NCBI GenBank assembly: GCA_025360395.1
Contig: JANYCH010000025.1
Span: 1 to 20,193, forward strand
DNA: 20,193 bases
From: Cytophagales bacterium
GTDB taxonomy: Bacteria > Bacteroidota > Bacteroidia > Cytophagales > UBA9547
Reading direction: 5' to 3'
The notes below the pieces were generated by a model. It did not search any database and was not told the origin of the DNA. It worked only from the letters and a program-made list of their open reading frames with translations. Positions 15,701 to 20,193 of this stretch are shown here, piece after piece (position 1 is the stretch's first letter; every line of letters begins with the position of its first letter). A program made the position numbers and the translations under genes.

Positions 15701-17729
15701 TTTGATACTTCGGCTTTAGTATTTTTGTTGCACAACCATTTTTGTATGCATAAAAATAAATATCAGGTTGATTTCCAGAAGGCAATGCAAACGTTGACTG
15801 CTTATAGTTTAAACCTAAACCTTCAGGAGTGTAAGGTATAATTGTTCCGGTATTGTCTTCAAAAGCCCAGTTTCCTGTGGGATTCTTATAATATGCCTGG
15901 GTAATTCCGGGTGACGGGCCACCATCATTTAAAATAATGTTATACCACAGGAAATCAAAATCTGAAGGTTTGATTTTCGCCGCAAAACTCTTCTCATAAA
16001 GGCAGCATACTGTATCCGGACCAGAGAGTTCTAATGTTGCTATAGGTGGCTCGCCAGCTTTTACACATTCCTTGCAGGTGTAAACTGCCTCGCAACCTTG
16101 ATTGTCCTTAATTGAAAGGCTTGGAGAATAAATGCCTTGCTTTAAGTAAGTATGGCTTACATCAGGTGAATTTGAGGAAAGATTTGAACCATCACCAAAA
16201 TCCCAGGTAAATGTTGTGTTGCCCCCAGCAGGAGAGGTGTTTTTGAAATTGACCGCAAAAGGAACACAACCCCCATATAAAACTGATTGATCTGCTATCG
16301 GGTGCCGGTCGAATTCATTAGGAATAGTTTCGATCCTTTTCGCATCAGAGGTAAAGGAAGCTTGCAAAGGTCCAATTTTAATATAGCCTCCTTTTTCAAG
16401 ATTATAAGTACAACCGGCTTTGCTTGTTACTTTTAGCTTGATTGTAAAATTGCCGTTTTGGGTGAAAATTTTGCCTGGAGAAGCCTCTGTCGAACTTGTT
16501 CCATCACCAAATTCCCAGGAATACGATAGAGCATCAGGAAAATTTACTGCGGTAAAGGTTGTTGAAAAAGGAGATTTACAACCGTTGATGTTGCTTGCAG
16601 TAAAATCAGCCCCACTTTCAGGCAAAATAATACTATCTCTACTGCTTTGTACACAATTTGTATTTTTTGGATCACTGTAAGTAAGTTTTAAAAAGTACTT
16701 GCCAGGCCTTGTATACGAATGTAAGATCTCTGTATCTGAATTATTAAAATTATAATTGTTACCTTCTCCAAAATCAATATTTTTTATTGTTCCATTTGGT
16801 AAACCCTGGATATTTGGTGTGAATTTATAAATGTATTCTAAGCAGTTTATAGATTTTAGCTGGGCATTTAAAACCGGTTTTCTAAAGTCGATGTTGATGT
16901 AATTATCAGTTTTTCCTGTTGAATAACATTTTGAATTTAAATCGGTTACAGTCAATTGCACTCCAAATGAACCCTGATTCGAATAGGTTTTTACAGGGTT
17001 TTGTTCTATTGAAGATGTGCCATCACCAAAGTTCCAGTTGTAAGCAAATTGATGTCCTGCCAGGTTTTGGTAATCTGTGAGGTCTTTAAATTTTGTTTCA
17101 AAGGGAATAGAGCAGCCAGAAGTGTTATCGGTGCTAAACTGTGTTTTAAATGAATTGGATACGGAAACCAGGTTTGATTTTTTGAGGTTCACATTGCATC
17201 CATTTTCGTCGGTTACCACCAGCGATACATCATAATTTCCTGTGTTTGTAAAGGTATATGAAGGGTCCTTTTCTTTGAGTGACACATTGTTACCAATATT
17301 CCATATATAACCTGTGATTTTGGAACTGCCTGGAGTAGTTTTATTAGTAAACTGAACTGTCTGTCCCAGGCAAGTTTGGGTGCCGCTTACATCAAAATCG
17401 ATTTTCGGGCCAGCCAGAATAAATAAGGTCTTTTTAACAATTTCACTTTTAACTCCATTTCCGTCTTTTACATACAGGCTTACGACGGGTTCCCCTGGTT
17501 GAACATATATGGCATCGACAACAGCTTTATCAGTTCCGGAAGTGGTATTACCGTTTCCAAAATCCCAGAAATAGGTAAGCGGTGCTTTTCCTTTGGATGA
17601 AGAGGCATCAATACTAACCTTTAGAATGTTGCAATCAGTTGTTTTACTTACATTAAAAGAAGCTGTTTGTGAAAAGCCCTTGACGACATAAAGTAAGCTG
17701 ATTATATAAGTTATTATTAGTTTTTTCAT
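12741..17729 (-). CDS. Giant PKD-repeat surface protein with T9SS type B sorting domain
   Basis: 1662-residue secreted protein. It has a signal peptide (about 1-20, ending KGFS before QT), then many PKD-type beta-sandwich modules recognisable by W-x-FGDG and following TYxxxGxYxVxLxVTDxxGC motifs: around 54-61, 142-178, 231-268, 318-352, 404-440, 508-546, 937-984, 1131-1174 and 1219-1255. Ig-like modules follow (1270-1560). The C-terminus (about 1571-1662: IFVPTAFTPEISGNNQVHKI, MMIFNRWGEIIYES, WDGYYRNELMPSGVYPWVIKY, GKVVLER) is the CHU_C, gliding-motility-associated type B sorting domain that directs export by the type IX system. Residues about 560-830 form a different, Cys-containing segment without PKD motifs. 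The protein is probably a cell-surface or extracellular adhesin. It is the first gene of an operon with the PorP/SprF gene. No clear promoter was found upstream. Confidence 0.92.
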   Translation of the reverse strand: MKKLIITYIISLLYVVKGFSQTASFNVSKTTDCNILKVSIDASSSKGKAPLTYFWDFGNGNTTSGTDKAVVDAIYVQPGEPVVSLYVKDGNGVKSEIVKKTLFILAGPKIDFDVSGTQTCLGQTVQFTNKTTPGSSKITGYIWNIGNNVSLKEKDPSYTFTNTGNYDVSLVVTDENGCNVNLKKSNLVSVSNSFKTQFSTDNTSGCSIPFETKFKDLTDYQNLAGHQFAYNWNFGDGTSSIEQNPVKTYSNQGSFGVQLTVTDLNSKCYSTGKTDNYINIDFRKPVLNAQLKSINCLEYIYKFTPNIQGLPNGTIKNIDFGEGNNYNFNNSDTEILHSYTRPGKYFLKLTYSDPKNTNCVQSSRDSIILPESGADFTASNINGCKSPFSTTFTAVNFPDALSYSWEFGDGTSSTEASPGKIFTQNGNFTIKLKVTSKAGCTYNLEKGGYIKIGPLQASFTSDAKRIETIPNEFDRHPIADQSVLYGGCVPFAVNFKNTSPAGGNTTFTWDFGDGSNLSSNSPDVSHTYLKQGIYSPSLSIKDNQGCEAVYTCKECVKAGEPPIATLELSGPDTVCCLYEKSFAAKIKPSDFDFLWYNIILNDGGPSPGITQAYYKNPTGNWAFEDNTGTIIPYTPEGLGLNYKQSTFALPSGNQPDIYFYAYKNGCATKILKPKYQTHLLPWGTFKPLPCNEEEELKGGDILDFNKVGGNWILGKDTKGNPMKLSKATVEFTFNSKNGCTMTKVSKTFTPAELGFDIEAGAFQKIQALGLFPKVKIPECAAKGDELLSTTYLYTDDDASKSYQNGKCLCEEHWPYKIGAKKKLSYTLSSRKGCSPLNVVFMSNSDTSEINYVFENGLTLHGTKFSQIFSENGIYRFKTVSSKCSDGKWTDSIIVSNPKAKFALNQSAFCLNSSVLNTENKLLILTDQSKSGNAIKNWKWDISNGRSISKNDSSKLEVSLNEKDIAPNPKSSRFIKLTITDVNNCQSTDSVQVSLRTTSSRINIERTTGCYDSLKIISADLKNGSYSPYKGSFTLYRQNGNDQIKVLEDDINNINEKPLVLDTNGVYKMKLNITGDALGTCVSSFDTTVNVQYQSLLPNFKIKGKTKFSCVPSLVETADASTKFKGREITDWSWKFTNKSTNQEVNGSGQYPTPFALTDSGYYSLNLTVIDESGCKKSITRDSVIFINDLRGKIVDVPAVLCPDEQGLFTGISTNAQNSFWDFGDGIVGSGLNVKHSYKSGGEKNISFIVTDTSNCKRSYSGKLLVKKAPVFELGNDTLICEKKQITFNAPIDSGYIYKWNTGNQSPSLVVNSDGIYSLLIQDTILKCNYRDSVKVSVSKLPTVLIDPVPPICKGEDITISGHTNGLGKKWEWIRENQVVYKTTLKYNLIAEGNPLVILNILNADGCNIKDSIRLNILERPVLALSNQSICPKDSIILKPEVQNKNPLFKWKWSFESQEISGDTLSFKSVKKPGLYSISYGKENCFSNTEALLNFHPLPDTKTNPEKVNYCEEFGSIILDGGQSYSHLWFHEGETQKDISISIPGTYIVKLGTEYNCYKLDTVTVESRCAPQIFVPTAFTPEISGNNQVHKIFGYNIGSFSMMIFNRWGEIIYESKDIKQPWDGYYRNELMPSGVYPWVIKYSGNNQEYSEIKQLEGKVVLER

Positions 17730-17936
17730 AGTGGATCAATTAATAATTATAATTAATCCAAAAAGGTTCAATAATAATAAAATCTATTTCATGTATTGGT
17801 TGTGTTTGAGGATAAAAATTTGACAATTATTATCTAAATATTACTTTACTGTAATATCTGTCTTATTTGAATTTAATTGATTTTTTTTCTGCCTAAGAAA
17901 GGAGTAATACTGTAAATATTGAGGACTGTTTGGTAA

Positions 17937-17968
17937 GAATTGTTTCAGTTTGAAAGCTGAAACAATTC
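17937..17968 (-). terminator. Inverted repeat, probable terminator of the small outer-membrane gene
   Basis: Perfect 12-bp stem gaattgtttcag (17937-17948) with ctgaaacaattc (17957-17968) around an 8-nt loop, starting 10 bp beyond the stop codon of the minus-strand gene at 17979. The tail after the stem is only weakly T-rich on that strand, so termination is inferred mainly from position and stem quality. Confidence 0.55.
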
Positions 17969-17978
17969 CTGATTTATA

Positions 17979-18545
17979 TTAAAAACCTATTCCAAATTGA
18001 AATGCGGCAGTTACCGAAGCTGGGTGGTCGTTTCCAAAACGCACAGGAAGTAATATGGCCGCAAAAAGATTATGGGTTTTGTATCTTTTATAAACGGTGT
18101 TAAGAATCGGCGTAAATCCAAATCTTCCGCCTGTTTCAAATGCTGCACGTCCTATCAGGGTAAAGTTTTTTCCGAGCCTGTATAATGCCCCTGGATGAAA
18201 CAGATAATTTGAAACTTTGGTAGTTTTGGCATCCGACCGAATAAATGGAGTAAATTCAAATGATACACCAAACTTTTTACTTTTCCATATATTTATTCCA
18301 CAGGGCAGACCAACAAGGTAATACCCATCAAAATTTGAAGAATTTCCTTCGCTGCTTATAGTATAAAGTGGATGGACTATACCTATGTATCCCTTGATTT
18401 CCGGATAAAGGACTTCCTCTTTGTTTAGTTTGTCCTTTATTATCCTGGTGGAGTCTTCAACAGGCGCCTGGGCGTGAACATATGACAGTAAGAAAGAAAA
18501 ATTGAAAATCAGAATTGAATAGGTGAATAAGATTTTAAGTTTCAT
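17979..18545 (-). CDS. Small outer-membrane-like secreted protein, unknown function
   Basis: 188-residue protein from the ATG at 18543-18545. A longer frame from 18581 adds 12 residues ahead of an otherwise good signal peptide, so the shorter start is preferred. Signal peptide is about 1-26 (MKLKILFTYSILIFNFSFLL...VHA before Q). The mature part alternates aromatic and small residues in strand-like segments (KGYIGIVHPLYTI, FDGYYLVGLPCGINIW, FGVSFEFTPFI, NFTLIGRAAFETGGRFGF) and ends in AAFQFGIGF, a C-terminal Phe typical of outer-membrane beta-barrels. It is most likely a small eight-stranded barrel. It is monocistronic and divergent from the S-box-controlled operon. Confidence 0.7.
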   Translation of the reverse strand: MKLKILFTYSILIFNFSFLLSYVHAQAPVEDSTRIIKDKLNKEEVLYPEIKGYIGIVHPLYTISSEGNSSNFDGYYLVGLPCGINIWKSKKFGVSFEFTPFIRSDAKTTKVSNYLFHPGALYRLGKNFTLIGRAAFETGGRFGFTPILNTVYKRYKTHNLFAAILLPVRFGNDHPASVTAAFQFGIGF

Positions 18546-18562
18546 AGCCTTTATTAATACTT

Positions 18563-18570
18563 CAAATATA
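18563..18570 (-). promoter_or_regulatory. -7 promoter element of the small outer-membrane protein gene
   Basis: CAAATATA on the plus strand gives TATATTTG on the minus strand, matching TAnnTTTG, 17 bp upstream of the ATG at 18545. No matching -33 box is seen. It supports the shorter start, because it lies inside the longer reading frame. Confidence 0.35.
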
Positions 18571-18617
18571 TGATAAATCAATATTTAATTCTGTTTATGT
18601 AATTAAAAAAAAATTAT

Positions 18618-18634
18618 TCAGAATAATATTCTGA
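18618..18634. promoter_or_regulatory. Short palindrome in the divergent promoter region, possible operator
   Basis: TCAGAAT (18618-18624) and ATTCTGA (18628-18634) form a 7-bp inverted repeat with a 3-bp centre, lying between the divergent outer-membrane gene and the S-box leader. It could bind a dimeric regulator; in AT-rich DNA this could also be chance. Confidence 0.25.
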
Positions 18635-18640
18635 TTATTG

Positions 18641-18671
18641 TTGTTTGTGTTAAAATTTTACTTTTAATTTG
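18641..18671 (+). promoter_or_regulatory. Possible promoter of the S-box leader transcript
   Basis: TTG at 18641-18643, then 20 nt, then TTAATTTG at 18664-18671, one mismatch from TAnnTTTG. Transcription would start near 18678, about 33 nt before the S-box P1 helix. The match is imperfect; the location is what makes it plausible. Confidence 0.35.
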
Positions 18672-18710
18672 TGTCGTGAATGAATGTTCGCATTTCAACT
18701 TCCACCAGTT

Positions 18711-18810
18711 GATTTATAAAGAAGCAGGGAGAGATCAGGCTCTACGAACTTCTGGCAACCTGCTACTGTAAGGTGCCACTTCCTGGCCAATTTTGTTGGA
18801 CATATAAAAT
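18711..18810 (+). promoter_or_regulatory. S-box (SAM-I type) riboswitch
   Basis: The RNA follows the SAM-I aptamer order. P1 is tttata (18713-18718) with tataaa (18803-18808). Next come the AAAGAAGCAGGGAGAGA segment (k-turn side of P2) and GGCTCTACGAA (18738-18748), matching the GGCCCUAUGAA block. The invariant tctGGCAACC lies at 18751-18760. P3 is ACCT with AGGT (18758-18761 and 18771-18774), followed by the near-invariant GGTGCCACTTCC (18772-18783; consensus GGUGCnAAUUCC). P4 is CCAA/TTGG (18787-18790, 18796-18799). The aptamer normally binds S-adenosylmethionine and represses sulfur or methionine genes when SAM is high. No terminator follows directly; the next element, 9 nt beyond P1, is the start codon of a Cys-rich leader ORF. 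Alignment to the known family was done by eye from memory. Confidence 0.82.
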
Positions 18811-18817
18811 TATCACA

Positions 18818-18895
18818 ATGGAGGAATTTTCAGTACCATCTGCCATCCCGTTTAATCGTTACAAGCAATTAGCTTATTGTTGTTGCTGTTGCTAA
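18818..18895 (+). CDS. Poly-cysteine leader peptide (25 codons), putative cysteine attenuator
   Basis: Short ORF starting ATG-GAG-GAA and ending TAT-TGT-TGT-TGC-TGT-TGC-TAA, that is Y-C-C-C-C-C-stop. Five consecutive Cys codons at the end of a short ORF, straight after an S-box aptamer and 4 nt before a terminator hairpin (18900-18915), is the hallmark arrangement of an amino-acid-responsive transcription attenuator. When Cys-tRNA is scarce, a ribosome stalled on the Cys codons would cover the 5' arm of the hairpin and allow readthrough. Poly-Cys leader ORFs that respond to cysteine are known in mycobacteria; I do not know of a characterised case in Bacteroidota. The peptide itself probably has no function after synthesis. 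Translation is unproven, but chance occurrence of this codon run in this position is unlikely. Confidence 0.72.
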   Translation: MEEFSVPSAIPFNRYKQLAYCCCCC

Positions 18896-18899
18896 ATAC

Positions 18900-18918
18900 A
18901 AGGCAGTCCTGCCTTTTT
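18900..18918 (+). terminator. Attenuator-type terminator after the poly-Cys leader ORF
   Basis: aaggca (18900-18905) pairs with tgcctt (18910-18915) around the tetraloop gtcc, and the T-run continues to 18918. The stem starts 4 nt after the leader stop codon, within the footprint of a ribosome held on the Cys codons. The stem is short (6 bp, 3 GC pairs), so a partially leaky terminator is expected. Confidence 0.55.
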
Positions 18919-18942
18919 AATCTCAATACAAATCATCTTATT

Positions 18943-19030
18943 ATCTCATTCCGCCCGAATTAAAATTCAGATTTAATTCATTGGTGGATAGTGCTTTAAG
19001 TCTTCATTCCGGGATGAGGGCGGGTGAGAT
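18943..19030 (+). promoter_or_regulatory. Structured 5' leader element with two competing pairings
   Basis: Pairing B: atctca-tt-ccgccc (18943-18956) with gggcgg-g-tgagat (19018-19030), 12 Watson-Crick pairs around a small asymmetric bulge. Pairing A: ctcattccg (18945-18953) with cgggatgag (19010-19018), 9 pairs including one G-U. The two share the same 5' arm and cannot coexist. Enclosed is an 8-bp hairpin, gaattaaa (18957-18964) with tttaattc (18972-18979). The octamer tcattccg occurs twice (18946-18953, 19004-19011). The element ends 33 nt before the binding-protein start codon. I do not recognise it as a known riboswitch class. Confidence 0.5.
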
Positions 19031-19063
19031 ATACCTTAAAATATTATTCAAATTATTTTAACC

Positions 19064-19735
19064 ATGAAAAATAGCATTAAAAAACACGTTTTTATATTGT
19101 CTTCTTTGTTGATTTTTGGTTATGGACCAGGGTATGGTCAATCAAAAGAAAACGGAAAAGTTTTAATAACAGGATCACGATTTACCTATCCTTTATTGGA
19201 AAGCTGGATAACCAATTTTAAAAGTATATATCCAGAAGTAGAAGTAAGGATATTGCCAAGAGGTAGTAATTCAGAGGATAGTGCTAATCTCGTAATAAAT
19301 GCCCACAAGTTGCTTCCTGTTGAAATCAAGCCGAATTATACAGTTGTAAATATCGCCAGGTATGCAATTTTGCCCATTGCAAATGCTAAAAACCCTTTGG
19401 TCAATGAATATTTACAAAATGGGATCAAAGAAAAAGAAGTGAAAGAGCTTTATTTCCAGGAATATGATCCTTTTCATGATGAGTTTAAAAAACCTAAGAA
19501 AAAAGATAAGCTCAAATACTCTCCAAATTTATATACCAGGGAGCAAAAAGCCTGTGCACCAACAGCATTTGCTAACCATTATGGGTTAAAACAGGAAAAT
19601 ATTAAAGGAAAAGGGATTAGCGGAGAAGACAAGCATCTGATCCCGGTTGTAAGGAAAGATACTAATGCTTTGTCAAACAATGTTTCAATCAATAGTCGCT
19701 TTTTGGCCTCCGCAAATAATACTGATAGAATCTGA
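19064..19735 (+). CDS. PstS-like substrate-binding protein, apparently C-terminally truncated
   Basis: 223-residue exported binding protein. It has a signal peptide (about 1-25, FGYGPGYGQ before SK), then a type-2 periplasmic-binding fold: GKVLITGSRFTYPLLESWIT (31-50), a central RGSNSEDSANLVINAHKLLP (66-85), NIARYAILPIANAKNPLV (96-113) and LYTREQKACAPTAFANHYG (157-174). The fold resembles PstS/Sbp-like proteins that bind phosphate, sulfate or related oxyanions. The last recognisable family block is HLIPVVRKDTNALSNNVSIN (191-210); the remaining 13 residues look unrelated, and roughly the last third of a normal binding protein is missing. The end overlaps the next gene by 56 bp. Placement behind an S-box and poly-Cys leader suggests a sulfur substrate. 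It could be a pseudogene fragment or a shortened but working protein. Confidence 0.65.
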   Translation: MKNSIKKHVFILSSLLIFGYGPGYGQSKENGKVLITGSRFTYPLLESWITNFKSIYPEVEVRILPRGSNSEDSANLVINAHKLLPVEIKPNYTVVNIARYAILPIANAKNPLVNEYLQNGIKEKEVKELYFQEYDPFHDEFKKPKKKDKLKYSPNLYTREQKACAPTAFANHYGLKQENIKGKGISGEDKHLIPVVRKDTNALSNNVSINSRFLASANNTDRI

Positions 19736-20193
19736 AGAAGGGGTTTTTGGAATATTGAACTACATAAACTTGATACTGGTTTTTGGAGCTGCAGTAGCTG
19801 GAGGTTTGATTTGGAGTATTATTGACAGGAAATCAATAAATTATAGCAGGCTATATTATTGGATCAGGGTTTTGGCACGTTATCGTCTGGCTTACGGCAT
19901 GGTAGGTTGGGGTTTGAAAAAGGCTTTTCCAATGCAGATGGTTTTTCCAACTATCGGAATGCTGAATACACCATTTGTTGACATGGCAGAGAAAAAATTG
20001 TATTGGTCACATGTTGGTGTTTCTTTTAATTATACAGTTTTTCTTGGTTTTGCTGAAATAATTCCCGGTTTGTTATTGCTTCACAGAAAGACTGCAGTAC
20101 TGGGCGGAGCACTTGCTGCTGTTGTATGCTTTAATATCTGCATTGCCAATCATGCTTATGATGCCGGTGTTGCAGTCCCGGCGGCATATTTTG
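19680..20193 (+). CDS. DoxX-like integral membrane protein (3' end outside the window)
   Basis: Open frame from ATG 19680 to the window edge (171 codons, no stop). Several hydrophobic segments are visible: about 24-48 (ILNYINLILVFGAAVAGG), 62-83, 118-136 (TVFLGFAEIIPGLLLL) and 140-157. The middle blocks RLYYWIRVLARYRLAYGMVGWGLKKAFPMQM and FAEIIPGLLLLHRKTAVLGG resemble the DoxX-like family common in Bacteroidota. DoxX/DoxD relatives include thiosulfate:quinone oxidoreductase subunits, which fits sulfur regulation, but many DoxX-like proteins have other or unknown roles. The gene overlaps the binding-protein gene by 56 bp in another frame. The first 15 or so residues (MFQSIVAFWPPQIIL) come from the overlap and may not be the native N-terminus; homologues I recall carry an extra N-terminal membrane segment. 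Confidence 0.65.
   Translation, partial: MFQSIVAFWPPQIILIESEEGVFGILNYINLILVFGAAVAGGLIWSIIDRKSINYSRLYYWIRVLARYRLAYGMVGWGLKKAFPMQMVFPTIGMLNTPFVDMAEKKLYWSHVGVSFNYTVFLGFAEIIPGLLLLHRKTAVLGGALAAVVCFNICIANHAYDAGVAVPAAYF

Noticed and set aside
17730..17978. Search for RNA genes or a promoter in the AT-rich gap before the giant PKD gene
   Set aside because: Apart from the inverted repeat at 17937-17968, no promoter box with correct spacing and no tRNA-like or small RNA structure was seen.
18546..18581. Longer start for the small outer-membrane protein gene (extra 12 residues)
   Set aside because: The ATG at 18545 gives a standard signal peptide (MKLKILF...), and the extension contains a -7 promoter match.
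18618..18634. Inverted repeat considered as a terminator
   Set aside because: It lies between two divergent transcription units, where no transcript needs ending, and the stem is only 7 AT-rich base pairs; kept only as a weak operator candidate.
1..20193. CRISPR arrays, insertion sequences, phage genes or integrase/attachment sites
   Set aside because: No regularly spaced repeats, transposase or integrase motifs, or long terminal inverted repeats were visible; gene content is chromosomal housekeeping plus surface proteins.

Overview
The window (about 20.2 kb, AT-rich) comes from a member of the Bacteroidota, probably in or near the Cytophagia. The evidence is a very large PKD-repeat protein with a type IX secretion type B C-terminal domain paired with a PorP/SprF protein, an outer-membrane receptor with a carboxypeptidase-regulatory-like N-terminus, an M23 peptidase/bactofilin pair, and promoters of the TTTG-N18/19-TAnnTTTG kind. 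Start sites generally lack a Shine-Dalgarno sequence. No rRNA, tRNA, CRISPR array or insertion sequence was found.

Layout. 29-1186 (-) is an RlmI-type rRNA methyltransferase. 1660-3282 (+) is a beta-barrel porin with a clear promoter and a terminator, followed by a 62-residue conserved-looking small protein. 3592-5237 (-) holds an alanine-dehydrogenase-family gene and tsaE. 5336-6852 (+) is an M23 peptidase, bactofilin and AtpZ cluster. 6849-8508 (-) is a hemerythrin/RIC-like protein, ruvX and folK operon. 8628-11063 (+) is a TonB-dependent-receptor-like protein, followed by a small secreted protein and a bidirectional terminator. 11707-17729 (-) is the giant T9SS cargo protein and its PorP/SprF partner. 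17979-18545 (-) is a small outer-membrane-like protein.

The most interesting part is the right end (18700-20193). An S-box (SAM-I type) riboswitch is followed directly by a 25-codon leader ORF ending in five consecutive Cys codons, then by a compact terminator hairpin 4 nt past its stop codon. Next comes a second structured stretch with two mutually exclusive pairings, and then a PstS-like binding protein and a DoxX-like membrane protein. I read this as a two-input leader sensing SAM and cysteine supply, controlling a probable sulfur-related uptake or membrane operon. The binding protein looks shorter than its family and overlaps the DoxX-like gene by 56 bp, which may mark a deletion or frameshift.

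Five housekeeping genes (tsaE, the M23 peptidase, atpZ, folK, ruvX) can start only at TTG. All family assignments rest on motif recognition from memory; no database search was possible.
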